Shown in pieces: positions 1-8,303 of a stretch of DNA of 17,950 bases. The translations under genes were made by a program, and so were the position numbers. The stretch is from positions 1 to 17,950 of the forward strand of contig CADBUK010000188.1 in the NCBI GenBank assembly GCA_902797915.1. The letters run 5' to 3'. Origin of the DNA: Oscillospiraceae bacterium. Its GTDB lineage: Bacteria > Bacillota > Clostridia > Oscillospirales > Acutalibacteraceae. The notes beneath the pieces were generated by a model, which was given only the letters and a program-made list of their open reading frames with translations, did no database searches and was not told the origin of the DNA. The first letter of the stretch is position 1, and every line of letters starts with the position of its first letter.

Positions 1-104
1 CTTCGGCAAGTTTAGGGTGGGCTTCGCCCACACCCGATTTATAAAATTACCTGAAGGTTATCTTAGGGGCGGATATTATCCGCCCGAATTATCCTGACAA
101 AAAA
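1..104. other. Intergenic edge with two GC-rich hairpins
   Basis: This stretch lies downstream of the minus-strand operon and holds no gene. Two palindromes are visible. One, at 17-31, has stem GTGGGC, loop TTC and stem GCCCAC, inside a 15-35 GC block. The other, at 67-85, has a perfect 8-bp stem GGGCGGAT, loop ATT and stem ATCCGCCC. On neither strand is a long T-run placed directly after a stem, so neither is a textbook intrinsic terminator. The second could still protect or end the minus-strand transcript, since it lies about 20 bases past the serine hydrolase stop codon. The first shares its GC core with the repeat at 4231-4320. Confidence 0.5.
67..85 (-). terminator. Perfect hairpin after the minus-strand operon, possible 3' end
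   Basis: An 8-bp perfect GC-rich stem with a 3-base loop lies 20 bases beyond the stop codon of the last minus-strand gene. The position fits a transcript end. The sequence that follows it on the minus strand is not U-rich (it begins CTAAGATAACC), so intrinsic termination is uncertain. It may instead be a transcript-stabilising stem or a dispersed palindrome. Confidence 0.3.
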
Positions 105-1679
105 TCATTTTATTTTTGGAAAATGAAGCTTTTTGGATTTGAAATTCGGCTCGCCGAGCAGGAGAACGCCCGGTGCGACATAGTTTTTCAGCAGCTTTTC
201 AAGCCCGCTCGGCAGCGGGAAGCCCGAAAAATCAACGTAATGCACGGCAAGCGTCGGCATATCGGGGAAGGAGTCGTTTTTAATGCGTACTCTGTCCTCA
301 TCCTCAAAGTTAAACTCAAGCCTGCGCAGGTGGCAGCCCTCAACAATGCGCACGTAAACAACAAGCTTTTTGCCGAACCACGCCGCCTTTGCGCAGGCGT
401 TAAGCTTCAGCCCGCCGATAACAACGGGCGTGCGCTCGTATTCGTTGTTCATACCAAGCTTTATTTTGTTAACGTAGGTCTGCTCCTTCCACATCAGGTA
501 AAGATTATTTTCGCTATCAAGGCTGATGGCAAAGCGGTCTGTTTTACCTGTTGGTTCATTTAACACGGTTGTCATCGTTGCGTGAAGCATAGATGCAAAG
601 GCAGATGAGCGGGTGTGCAGAATTTTTTTATTGAATTTTTGCTCAAGCTCCGTGTTGCGCGGGGTGGCAAGCAAATCGTCCTTATCGCCAAGCCCTGCAA
701 GCAGCTCGTAAAGCGGCTGCTCGTATTCCTCGTCGGGCTCGTCCCACAGGGTTTCGTACATTTTTCTGACGGCGGTGCTGAGCAGTTCGTCCTTTGAAAT
801 GCCCGCGTTGATAACAAGCACGGCGTTTTTATCCTTAAAAACGTAGCCGAGCTGGCCGTGCAGTCCGTAAGCCCTGTAGGTGTTCGGCAGCGGCGACTGC
901 CAGAAGCCGAAGCCGTAGCCCACGGTTACGTCAAGCTGACCCTTTTTAAGCGTATCCACCTGATAAGCGGTTGCCTCTTTAATCCATTCGGCAGGCAAAA
1001 TCTGTTTGCCCTCCCAAACGCCGCCGTATGAATAACACAGCATAATTTTTGCCGTGTCCTCAATCGGCATATAAAGCCCCCAGCCGCCTGCGGCATAGCC
1101 GAAATCGTCCGTCTCCCAAAGGGGCTTTTCAATTCCGAGCGGTTCAAACAGGCGGGGGTAAAGGTAATCCACAAGCGTTTCGCCGCAAGCCTTGCTTACA
1201 ATTGCGGAAATCATATAAAAATTGTCGTTAGTGTACATAAAAAGCTTGCCGGGCTTGGCAATAAACGGCGCGTCAAAGAAAATCTTAATCCAGTCCCTAT
1301 GGTGCCTGTTAGTTGCCATTCCTATCATTTTGCCCGCGGTCATAGTAACAAGGTGGCGCACCGTTACGCCCTTGTTTTTACCCTTTTTATCATACTCGCC
1401 GAAGTAATCGCAAATCGAATCGTCAAGGCTGACCTTGCCCTCGGAAACCGCGTAACCGAGCGCGGTTGCGGCAATTGACTTGCTCATTGAAAACAGCACG
1501 TGCGGGGTTTCATTCGTGTAAGGCGAATGGTAGCCCTCCGCAACAACCTTGCCGTTTTTAATCATCATAAACGCGTCAATTCCAAGGTTTTGGTGTTCCG
1601 CCTGATTTATAAATTCATAAAGCGCCTTAGGATTAATGCCGTTTTCACAGCACTTGCCGCGCTCTAACTTAGTTGTCAT
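105..1679 (-). CDS. Serine hydrolase, class-C beta-lactamase/DD-peptidase fold, cytoplasmic
   Basis: A 524-residue member of the beta-lactamase-fold hydrolase family (Pfam Beta-lactamase, class C/EstB/DD-peptidase group). The catalytic S-x-x-K motif is seen as Ser64-Met-Ser-Lys67, the second motif as Tyr149-Thr-Asn151, and a HG-type third motif around His274-Gly275 stands in place of KTG. Residues 20-330 form the hydrolase domain. Residues about 330-524 are an extra, beta-rich C-terminal region I do not recognise. There is no signal peptide or membrane segment, so a cytoplasmic esterase or peptidase role is more likely than cell-wall work or beta-lactam resistance; the substrate cannot be told. 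The start is supported by a GAGGGG Shine-Dalgarno and the protein-like N-terminus. It follows metY by 26 bases and is probably the last gene of that operon. The family call is firm, the function is not. Confidence 0.85.
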   Translation of the reverse strand: MTTKLERGKCCENGINPKALYEFINQAEHQNLGIDAFMMIKNGKVVAEGYHSPYTNETPHVLFSMSKSIAATALGYAVSEGKVSLDDSICDYFGEYDKKGKNKGVTVRHLVTMTAGKMIGMATNRHHRDWIKIFFDAPFIAKPGKLFMYTNDNFYMISAIVSKACGETLVDYLYPRLFEPLGIEKPLWETDDFGYAAGGWGLYMPIEDTAKIMLCYSYGGVWEGKQILPAEWIKEATAYQVDTLKKGQLDVTVGYGFGFWQSPLPNTYRAYGLHGQLGYVFKDKNAVLVINAGISKDELLSTAVRKMYETLWDEPDEEYEQPLYELLAGLGDKDDLLATPRNTELEQKFNKKILHTRSSAFASMLHATMTTVLNEPTGKTDRFAISLDSENNLYLMWKEQTYVNKIKLGMNNEYERTPVVIGGLKLNACAKAAWFGKKLVVYVRIVEGCHLRRLEFNFEDEDRVRIKNDSFPDMPTLAVHYVDFSGFPLPSGLEKLLKNYVAPGVLLLGEPNFKSKKLHFPKIK

Positions 1680-1705
1680 TTTTACCCCTCTTTTTTAATT
1701 CGCGT

Positions 1706-2974
1706 TCAGATTTTATCCAGCGCCTGCTGAATGTCTGCAATAATATCCTCCGCAGCCTCAATGCCGCAGGAGAAGCGCAGCAAATCGGGCGTTACGCCGC
1801 ATTCCTCAAGCTCCCTGTCGGAAAGCTGGCGGTGCGTCGTTGAAGCGGGGTGCAGGCAGCAGGTGCGCGAATCCGCAACGTGAGTTACGATTGCGGCAAG
1901 CTTCAGGCTGTCCATAAACTTGGTTGCGGCGGGTCTGCCGCCTTTAATGCCGAAGGAAACAACGCCGCAGGTGCCGTTAGGCATATATTTCTGTGCAAGC
2001 TCATACTGCGGGTCGTCCTCAAGCATTGCGCATTTAACCCAGGTTATTTTTTCGTTATCTTTAAGATATTCCGCAACCTTCTTTGCGTTTTCGCAGTGGC
2101 GCGGCATTCTGAGGTGCAGGGTTTCAAGCCCTACGTTAAGCAGAAACGCGTTCTGCGGAGCCTGAATTGAGCCCAAATCTCTCATAAGCTGAACGGTTGC
2201 CTTTGTAATGTAAGCCGCCTCGCCGAAATCCTTTGAGTAGGTTAAGCCGTGGTAGCTTTCGTCGGGCGTGGTAAGACCAGGGAATTTATCGTTCTGCTCC
2301 CAGTCAAACCTGCCGCTGTCAACGATTGCGCCGCCGATTGTGGAGGCGTGACCCTCCATATACTTTGTGGTGGAGTGGGTTACGATGTCGCAGCCGAAAT
2401 CAAACGGGCGGCAGTTAATCGGGGTTGCAAAGGTGTTGTCAATAATAAGCGGAATACCGTTTTTATGCGCAACGTCTGCAAAAACCTCAATGTCCATAAT
2501 GTCAAGGCTTGGGTTTGAAACTGTTTCGCCGAAAATGCACTTGGTGTTGGGCTTGATTGCAGCCTGAATTTCCTCTGCAGTTGCGGTTGGCGGAACGAAG
2601 GTAAACTCAATGCCGAGCTTGCGCATTGTTACGTTGAAAAGGTTAAAGGTGCCGCCGTAAATTGCGGAGCTGGAAACAACGTGGTCGCCCGCCTGCGCAA
2701 TATTAAACACCGCGTAAAAGTTTGCCGCCTGTCCGCTTGCGGTAAGCATACCCGCAACGCCGCCCTCAAGCAGCGCGATTTTTGCCGCTGCGTAATCGCA
2801 GGTCGGGTTCTGCAGGCGGGAATAGAAATAGCCGCTTGCTTTTAAATCAAACAGCGCGCCCATAGCCTCGCTTGATTCGTACTTAAAAGTTGTGCTCTGC
2901 ACAATCGGAATAACGCGCGGCTCGCCGCTTTTTGGTTCGTACGCGCCCTGCACGCATATAGTGTCAAGTTTCAT
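1706..2974 (-). CDS. metY: O-acetylhomoserine sulfhydrylase (O-acetylhomoserine aminocarboxypropyltransferase)
   Basis: A 422-residue PLP enzyme of the Cys/Met metabolism family. It makes homocysteine from O-acetylhomoserine and sulfide (direct sulfhydrylation) in methionine synthesis, in the cytoplasm. Visible hallmarks are the Schiff-base Lys204 in the block HSTTKYMEGHAS, the pyridine-N-binding Asp179 in IIDNTFATP, the ring-stacking Tyr106 in SSAIYGGT, the YSRLQNPT segment at 51-58, and the C-terminal HPASTTHRQL and LLRFSCGIE blocks, with Arg400 expected to hold the substrate carboxylate. Length and ends fit the MetY branch (about 420-430) rather than shorter MetB/MetC enzymes (about 380-400). 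It lies 26 bases downstream of the ApgM-family gene and 26 bases upstream of the serine hydrolase, suggesting one operon. No SAM riboswitch or T-box is visible directly in front of it. Confidence 0.93.
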   Translation of the reverse strand: MKLDTICVQGAYEPKSGEPRVIPIVQSTTFKYESSEAMGALFDLKASGYFYSRLQNPTCDYAAAKIALLEGGVAGMLTASGQAANFYAVFNIAQAGDHVVSSSAIYGGTFNLFNVTMRKLGIEFTFVPPTATAEEIQAAIKPNTKCIFGETVSNPSLDIMDIEVFADVAHKNGIPLIIDNTFATPINCRPFDFGCDIVTHSTTKYMEGHASTIGGAIVDSGRFDWEQNDKFPGLTTPDESYHGLTYSKDFGEAAYITKATVQLMRDLGSIQAPQNAFLLNVGLETLHLRMPRHCENAKKVAEYLKDNEKITWVKCAMLEDDPQYELAQKYMPNGTCGVVSFGIKGGRPAATKFMDSLKLAAIVTHVADSRTCCLHPASTTHRQLSDRELEECGVTPDLLRFSCGIEAAEDIIADIQQALDKI

Positions 2975-3000
2975 TTTTATTACCTCTGCTTTCGCAATTA

Positions 3001-4212
3001 TTAATCGTTTTCAAGAAAATGCGGCATAATGCTCGGTCCGAAATCAATAAAGTTGCCCGTTGCCTTTGCGCTTTCCTCGTCAATGCTGTCAACGCCCTGC
3101 TTTTCGTTGTTCTTATGGTAAATCAGGTACGGCACGGGGTCGCTTGCGTGGGTGCGCGTTACAATCGGCGTGGGGTGGTCGGGAAGCACCATAATCTTGT
3201 AATCGTCGTATTTTTTCAGCCCCTCAAACAAAATCGGCAGAACGCGCTCGTCAATCAGCTCAATTGCCCTTACCTTGTTTTCAGGCTCGTTGCGGTGGCC
3301 GCATTCGTCGGTTGCCTCAAAGTGCAGGTACACCAAATCGTTGCGCTCAAGCAAATCTACCGCCGCGTTTGCCTTGCCCTCAAAATTAGTGTCAATATAA
3401 CCCGTTGCGCCCTCAACGTCCGCAACCTCCATTCCCGCGCAGTTGCCTATGCCTTTAAGCAAATCAACCGCGGAAACGACGCCGCCTTTAATTCCGTAAA
3501 TCTGCTCAAACGGCGCAAACGCGGGTCTTGTGCCCTCGCCCCAGAGCCAGATGGAGTTACCCGGACGCTTGCCCCTTGCCTTACGAGCAAGGTTAACGGG
3601 GTGGTCCTTTAAAATGTCATAGGATTTTTTCATCAGCTCAATCAGCGGCTTTGCATTTTCCGCCGTTGAAAGATAATCGGTTATTACCTTGCCCGTAATA
3701 TCGTGCGGCGGGGTCATATTGCCAAGCTCTGTTGTGCCGTTTGCCCAAATCAGACAGTGACGGTAAGAAACGCCGGGGTAAAACGTAAACTCGGCGTTAC
3801 CAAGCTCAGCCTGCACAGCCTTAATCAGCTCTGCCGCTTCCTCGCTTGAAATATCGTCCGCGCAGTAATCCTCAATGGTTTTTTCTTCGTACGGCTTGCC
3901 GTCCTCTGAAAGCGTAACCAGATTGCACCTCAGCGAAACGTCGCTCGGCAGCATATCAATTCCTATGGAAGCCGCCTCCAGCGGACTTCTTCCCGTATAG
4001 TATTCGCTCGGGTTAAAGCCCATAACGCTCATATTCGCAACGTCTGAGCCCGGCTTCATACCCTCGGGCACGGTGCGCACAAGCCCAACCTCCGCTCTCT
4101 GCGCAAGCCAATCAAGATTAGGCTTCTTTGCAACCATCATAGGCGTTTTGCCGTTAAGTGCAGGCACGGGGTAGTCGGCCATGCCGTCATAAAGAACAAT
4201 AACATACTTCAT
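3001..4212 (-). CDS. apgM: ApgM-family cofactor-independent phosphoglycerate mutase or homoserine kinase
   Basis: A 403-residue member of the alkaline-phosphatase superfamily, archaeal-type 2,3-bisphosphoglycerate-independent phosphoglycerate mutase family. Metal and catalytic sites expected for the family are present: Asp9 (LYDGMADYP), the nucleophile Ser56 in PGSDVANMSVMG, Asp302/His306 in DECGH, Asp345-His346 in LPDHPTP, and His355 in TRTHASDPVP. The YYTGRSPLEAASIGI block is typical of this branch. A phosphoglycerate mutase would interconvert 3- and 2-phosphoglycerate. One bacterial branch of the family, however, is annotated as a proposed homoserine kinase (threonine synthesis), and the neighbour metY uses a homoserine-derived substrate, so that role is a real alternative. 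A GGAGG Shine-Dalgarno sits 11 bases before the ATG. The family call is strong; the reaction is undecided. Confidence 0.85.
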   Translation of the reverse strand: MKYVIVLYDGMADYPVPALNGKTPMMVAKKPNLDWLAQRAEVGLVRTVPEGMKPGSDVANMSVMGFNPSEYYTGRSPLEAASIGIDMLPSDVSLRCNLVTLSEDGKPYEEKTIEDYCADDISSEEAAELIKAVQAELGNAEFTFYPGVSYRHCLIWANGTTELGNMTPPHDITGKVITDYLSTAENAKPLIELMKKSYDILKDHPVNLARKARGKRPGNSIWLWGEGTRPAFAPFEQIYGIKGGVVSAVDLLKGIGNCAGMEVADVEGATGYIDTNFEGKANAAVDLLERNDLVYLHFEATDECGHRNEPENKVRAIELIDERVLPILFEGLKKYDDYKIMVLPDHPTPIVTRTHASDPVPYLIYHKNNEKQGVDSIDEESAKATGNFIDFGPSIMPHFLEND

Positions 4213-4230
4213 CTATCTTAAATCCTCCAA

Positions 4231-4320
4231 AGGAATGAATAATGAATAGTGAATAATGAATAATTTCGGGAGGGCAAAGCCCACACCCATTTTTAATTAT
4301 TCATTCTTCATTTTACATTT
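4231..4320. repeat. Palindromic AT-rich intergenic repeat with GC core (MITE/REP-like)
   Basis: The purL-apgM gap contains a roughly 90-base inverted repeat. The left arm 4251-4265 (GAATAATGAATAATT) matches the reverse complement of 4295-4309 with one mismatch. The arms flank a small GC hairpin core at 4270-4287 (GGGC-AAA-GCCC followed by ACACCC). The left arm is preceded by further GAATAATGAATAGT-like direct repeats. The same GC core, ending GCCCACACCC, occurs at 15-35. It encodes nothing and sits between the purL stop and the apgM ribosome-binding site, where it could fold in the mRNA and uncouple purL from the genes behind it. Dispersed-element status is inferred. Confidence 0.6.
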
Positions 4321-4345
4321 AAACAAATAACTGCGTTGTTAAGAA

Positions 4346-7300
4346 TTATTTGAAATAATTCACGCCGCTTTCAAAGATTTGCATATCCTTATCGAACGGA
4401 ACGTTTTTATAAAGCTCGTCGCCCTTACGCTCGCAGTGCCCCATTTTACCGAGCACTCTGCCGTCGGGCGAGGTAATGCCCTCAACCGCGCAAACCGAGC
4501 CGTTCGGGTTAAACGGCATTTCCGCAACGGTTTCGCCGTCAGGGTTAACGTACTGCGTTGCAATCTGCCCGTTTGCCGCAAGCTTTCTGATAACGTCGTC
4601 GTTTGCAACAAATCTGCCCTCGCCGTGTGAAATCGGCACGGCAAAGATGTCGCCCGCGTTAACGCCCGAAAGCCACGGAGATTTTGTGCTTGTAACCCTT
4701 GTGTATGCAACGGAGGAAATGTGCCTGCCGATTGTGTTGAAGGTCAGCGTCGGGTCGGTGGGTTTAATCTCCCTGATTTCGCCGTAGGGCACAAGACCAA
4801 GCTTAATAAGCGCCTGGAAGCCGTTGCAGATACCGAGCATTAAGCCGTCGCGGCAGTTAAGCAGGTTGCTGACAGCCTCCTTAACCCTCGGGTTTCTGAA
4901 GGTTGTTGCAATAAACTTGCCCGAGCCCTCGGGCTCGTCGCCGCCCGAAAAGCCGCCCGGCAGCATAACAATCTGGCTTTCGTTAATAGATTTAACCATA
5001 CGGTCAATAGTTTCGTTAATTGCGGAGGGGGAAAGGTTGTTGACAACCAGAATTTCCGCCTCGGCGCCCGCTTTTTCAAACGCCCTTGCGGTGTCAACCT
5101 CGCAGTTGGTACCGGGGAATGCGGGAATAAACACCTTCGGCTTTGCAACCTTGTTGCTGCAAATATAAATTGAACGCTCGCTGCAAAGCGGTACGTCAAT
5201 CGGCATTTCAGCCTTGGTTTTGCTTACGGTCGGGAACACCTTTTCAAGCTTGCCCGTCCAGAAAACGAGCAGCTCGTCAACGGTCATAACGTCGCCGTCG
5301 AGGATGAACACGCCGTTGCTGTTTGTAGTGCCGAGGGTAATGCCCATTTTCTGCCCCTGATATTCAAAATCAAAGTCGCAGCCGGGCGCAAGCTCAACAA
5401 CAAAGCTGCCCTGCATTGGCGCAAACAGCGTTTCGTCAAGCAAGCCCTGCGCAAAGGTAAAGCCCGTTTTGTTACCGAACGCCATTTTGCATACGCACGC
5501 CGCTGCGCCGCCCTCCTTAACAACGGAGGCGGAAAGGATTTCGCCGTTTCTGACAGCCTTATAAACCGCCGTCATCATATCCATTGCGTCCTTGTATGCG
5601 GGCAATCCGCTTTCAAAATCAACGGGAAGCGGTAATAATTTTACTGTGGTGCCGCCAAGCTTAAAGGCGGAGGAAATTGTTTTTGAAGCCTCGCTCATAC
5701 CAACGGCAAAGGAAACAAGTGTGGGCGGAACGTCAAGCTCGTTAAAGCTGCCGCTCATACTGTCCTTACCGCCGATTGACGGCGTGCCGTAGCCGATTTG
5801 CGCAGTGATTGAGCCAAGCAGCGCGGCTGCGGGCTTGCCCCAGCGCTCGGGAACGTCGTTTAATCTTTCAAAATACTCCTGGAAGGTCAGCCTTGCTTTT
5901 GACGGGTCGCAGCCCACGGCGGCAAGCTTTGCAAGGGATTCGGTTACCGCAAACGCTGCGGAATGGAACGGGCTCCAGCGTGAAAGCTTGGGAATAAAGC
6001 CGTAAGCCATAACGGTTGCGGTGTCCGTTTCGCCGTGCTCAAGCGGAATTTTTGCAACCATTGCGTCCTCGGGCGTAAGCTGATACATACCCGCGTAAGG
6101 CATATTAACGGTTGCCGCGCCGATTGATGAGTCAAAGCGCTCAACCAAGCCCTTTTGCGAGCATACCTCAAGGCGCGCGAGGTTTGCTTTGAGCGCCTCC
6201 GCTTTGCCGAGACCTCTGAGCGCCTCGGGCACTGCCATACGGTAATTATTGTCGCCGTCAACGGCGCTGATGTGCGCCTTTGCGTGCTGTGTAACGCCGT
6301 TTGTGTTAAGGAAATCACGGCTGATGTCAACGATTGTGTCGCCCCTCCAGCGCATAACGAGCCTGTTATTTGAGGTTACAACCGCAACGGGCGTTGCCTC
6401 AAGGTTTTCTGCGTTTGAAAGGGCGATGAATTTATCCACGTCCTCCTTGTTAAGCACAACCGCCATTCTTTCCTGTGATTCGGAAATGGCAAGCTCCGTG
6501 CCGTCAAGGCCGTCATATTTTTTCGGTACTGCGTCAAGGTTGATGTTAAGCCCGTCCGCAAGCTCGCCGATTGCAACGGAAACGCCGCCCGCGCCGAAAT
6601 CGTTGCAGCGTTTAATCATACGCGCAACCTCGGCGTTTCTGAACAGGCGCTGAATTTTTCTTTCTGTCGGGGGATTACCCTTCTGCACCTCTGCGCCGCA
6701 GGTTTCAATAGAACTGCTGTCGTGCGCCTTGGAAGAGCCCGTTGCGCCGCCGCAGCCGTCGCGTCCCGTGCGTCCGCCGAGCAGAACGATAATGTCGCCC
6801 TCCTGCGGAACCTCGCGGATAACGTTTGCTTTGGGCGAAGCGCCGATAACCGCGCCGATTTCCATGCGCTTTGCAACGTAGCCCTCGTCGTAAAGCTCGG
6901 TTACCTGACCCGTTGCAAGACCGATTTGGTTACCGTAGCTTGAATAGCCCTGAGCCGCGCCTACGGTAATCTTGCTTTGCGGCAGCTTGGCGGCAAGCGT
7001 TTCTTCAAACGGGGTAGTGGGGTCGCCGCTGCCCGTAACGCGCATTGCCTGATAAACGTACGCTCTGCCTGACAGCGGGTCGCGGATTGCGCCGCCGAGA
7101 CAGGTTGCCGCGCCGCCGAAGGGTTCAATTTCGGTCGGGTGGTTATGGGTTTCGTTTTTAAACTGAATAAGCCACTTTTCCTCTTTGCCGTCAATAACAA
7201 CAGGGGCTTCGATTGAGCAGGCGTTGATTTCCTCGCTCTCGTCAAGGTCGTTAACAAGGCCGCGCTTTTTAAGTACCTTTGTACCTATGCACGCCATATC

Positions 7301-8119
7301 CATAAGGCAAACGTCCTTTTCACGCTCGCCGTAAACCTCGTGTCTGATTTCAAAATATTGTTTAAGAGCAGCTTCTATGGCATCGCTGTATCTTGATTTT
7401 TCAACCGTAATTTCGTCCAGCTTTGTGGAGAAGGTGGTGTGGCGGCAATGGTCGCTCCAGTAAGTGTCTATAACTTTAAGCTCGGTAAGGCTGGGCTCTC
7501 TGCCCTCGGATTTAAAGTAATCGCGCACCCAGCACAAATCCGCAACGCTCATCGCAAAGCCCATCTGTGCGTGGTAAGCCGCAATTTCGCCGTCCGTTTT
7601 TGAGATGAAGCCCTCAATCCTTACAATATCCGCAGGCACGTCCGCAGTGATGTCCAGCGAAGCGGGTAAATCCTCGCTTGCAAGGCGGCTTTCAACGGGG
7701 TTAATAATGTAATTCTTGATTTTGTCAAGCTCGGCGTCGGTAATATTGCCCTTAACGCCTATAACCTTTGCGCTTGCAACAATCGGGCGTTCGCCCTGCG
7801 TAAGCAGCTGAATACACTGCGCGGCGCTGTCCGCTCTCTGGTCATACTGACCCGGCAGGTACTCGGTAACAAAATGCTGCCAGCCGTCCTCAAATTCAGG
7901 CTCGGTGTAAACGTCGTCAAGGTTGGGCTCGGACAGAATGAGGCTTACCGCCCTGTCAAACTCCTCCCTTGAAAGCCCCTCGGCGTCATAGCGGTTGATA
8001 ACGCGCAGGTCCTCAAGCGCCGTAATGCCTACGTTGGATTTTAAATCCTCCAGAATGTGATGGGCTTCAATGTCGCGCCCTTTTTTCTTTTCCACAAAAA
8101 TTCGAAAAACCTGTGCCAT
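4346..8119 (-). CDS. purL: Phosphoribosylformylglycinamidine synthase, single-chain clostridial type
   Basis: A 1257-residue FGAM synthase: ATP + FGAR + glutamine to FGAM, the fourth step of de novo purine synthesis, in the cytoplasm. Domains in order: a PurS-like N-terminal region (about 1-100, beginning with RIFVEKKKG), a linker and first AIRS-like half with signatures YWSDHCRHTTF (220-230) and ETHNHP (323-328), a second AIRS-like half including IGGKDSM (782-788), and a class-I glutamine amidotransferase domain from about 995. The amidotransferase nucleophile is Cys1098 in LGICNGFQ, with His1165 and Glu1167 in SHGEGR completing the triad. Fused PurS-PurL-PurQ in one chain matches the long clostridial form rather than the three-subunit Bacillus form. 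The start has an AAGGAG-type Shine-Dalgarno. No other purine gene is in view, and the leader of about 31 bases is too short for a purine riboswitch. Confidence 0.96.
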   Translation of the reverse strand: MAQVFRIFVEKKKGRDIEAHHILEDLKSNVGITALEDLRVINRYDAEGLSREEFDRAVSLILSEPNLDDVYTEPEFEDGWQHFVTEYLPGQYDQRADSAAQCIQLLTQGERPIVASAKVIGVKGNITDAELDKIKNYIINPVESRLASEDLPASLDITADVPADIVRIEGFISKTDGEIAAYHAQMGFAMSVADLCWVRDYFKSEGREPSLTELKVIDTYWSDHCRHTTFSTKLDEITVEKSRYSDAIEAALKQYFEIRHEVYGEREKDVCLMDMACIGTKVLKKRGLVNDLDESEEINACSIEAPVVIDGKEEKWLIQFKNETHNHPTEIEPFGGAATCLGGAIRDPLSGRAYVYQAMRVTGSGDPTTPFEETLAAKLPQSKITVGAAQGYSSYGNQIGLATGQVTELYDEGYVAKRMEIGAVIGASPKANVIREVPQEGDIIVLLGGRTGRDGCGGATGSSKAHDSSSIETCGAEVQKGNPPTERKIQRLFRNAEVARMIKRCNDFGAGGVSVAIGELADGLNINLDAVPKKYDGLDGTELAISESQERMAVVLNKEDVDKFIALSNAENLEATPVAVVTSNNRLVMRWRGDTIVDISRDFLNTNGVTQHAKAHISAVDGDNNYRMAVPEALRGLGKAEALKANLARLEVCSQKGLVERFDSSIGAATVNMPYAGMYQLTPEDAMVAKIPLEHGETDTATVMAYGFIPKLSRWSPFHSAAFAVTESLAKLAAVGCDPSKARLTFQEYFERLNDVPERWGKPAAALLGSITAQIGYGTPSIGGKDSMSGSFNELDVPPTLVSFAVGMSEASKTISSAFKLGGTTVKLLPLPVDFESGLPAYKDAMDMMTAVYKAVRNGEILSASVVKEGGAAACVCKMAFGNKTGFTFAQGLLDETLFAPMQGSFVVELAPGCDFDFEYQGQKMGITLGTTNSNGVFILDGDVMTVDELLVFWTGKLEKVFPTVSKTKAEMPIDVPLCSERSIYICSNKVAKPKVFIPAFPGTNCEVDTARAFEKAGAEAEILVVNNLSPSAINETIDRMVKSINESQIVMLPGGFSGGDEPEGSGKFIATTFRNPRVKEAVSNLLNCRDGLMLGICNGFQALIKLGLVPYGEIREIKPTDPTLTFNTIGRHISSVAYTRVTSTKSPWLSGVNAGDIFAVPISHGEGRFVANDDVIRKLAANGQIATQYVNPDGETVAEMPFNPNGSVCAVEGITSPDGRVLGKMGHCERKGDELYKNVPFDKDMQIFESGVNYFK

Positions 8120-8157
8120 AGACTTCTCCTTATAGGTTATTAAAAATTAACGGTTAT

Positions 8158-8166
8158 ATAATAACA
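8158..8166 (-). promoter_or_regulatory. Candidate extended -10 promoter for purL
   Basis: On the minus strand this reads TGT-TATTAT, a TGn extended -10 element about 40 bases in front of the purL ATG. It would start transcription near 8151 and leave a leader of about 31 bases. The -35 region is poor, as is tolerated with extended -10 promoters. The surrounding DNA is so AT-rich that a chance match is possible. Confidence 0.35.
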
Positions 8167-8224
8167 CAACATTTTCAATTTGCATATAGCAATTTTTAAT
8201 AAAATTTGTGATTTTAACAAAAAA

Positions 8225-8254
8225 TTCTTAAATCCATAATTTCTGCGATACAAT
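8225..8254 (+). promoter_or_regulatory. Candidate promoter for the PAS protein gene
   Basis: A weak -35 (TTCTTA, 8225-8230) and a good -10 (TACAAT, 8249-8254) are separated by 18 bases. A transcript starting near 8261 would begin after the upstream in-frame ATG at 8253, which agrees with translation starting at TTG 8304. The -35 match is poor, so this is tentative. Confidence 0.3.
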
Positions 8255-8288
8255 GCGGATATATATTTTGTATGAAAGAACTTTTACG

Positions 8289-8294
8289 AAGGGG
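8289..8294 (+). promoter_or_regulatory. Ribosome-binding site deciding the TTG start of the PAS gene
   Basis: AAGGGG lies 9 bases before an in-frame TTG at 8304. The upstream ATG at 8253 has no purine-rich site in front of it and overlaps a candidate -10 box. The site therefore favours TTG 8304 and removes 17 residues from the longest reading frame. Confidence 0.7.
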
Positions 8295-8303
8295 TATAAC
8301 GCC

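Noticed and set aside
105..1679. Reading the serine hydrolase as a beta-lactam resistance gene
   Set aside because: It has no signal peptide, the third motif is not KTG, and the gene sits in a metabolic operon; the fold alone does not support resistance.
3019..3612. A 197-codon plus-strand open frame opposite the ApgM-family gene
   Set aside because: It lies fully antisense to a well-supported enzyme, has a low-complexity Val/Asn/Arg composition typical of reverse-frame shadows, and matches no family I know.
8120..8252. Possible purine riboswitch ahead of purL
   Set aside because: The best promoter candidate leaves only about 31 bases of leader, and the AT-rich gap shows no conserved three-way-junction sequence.
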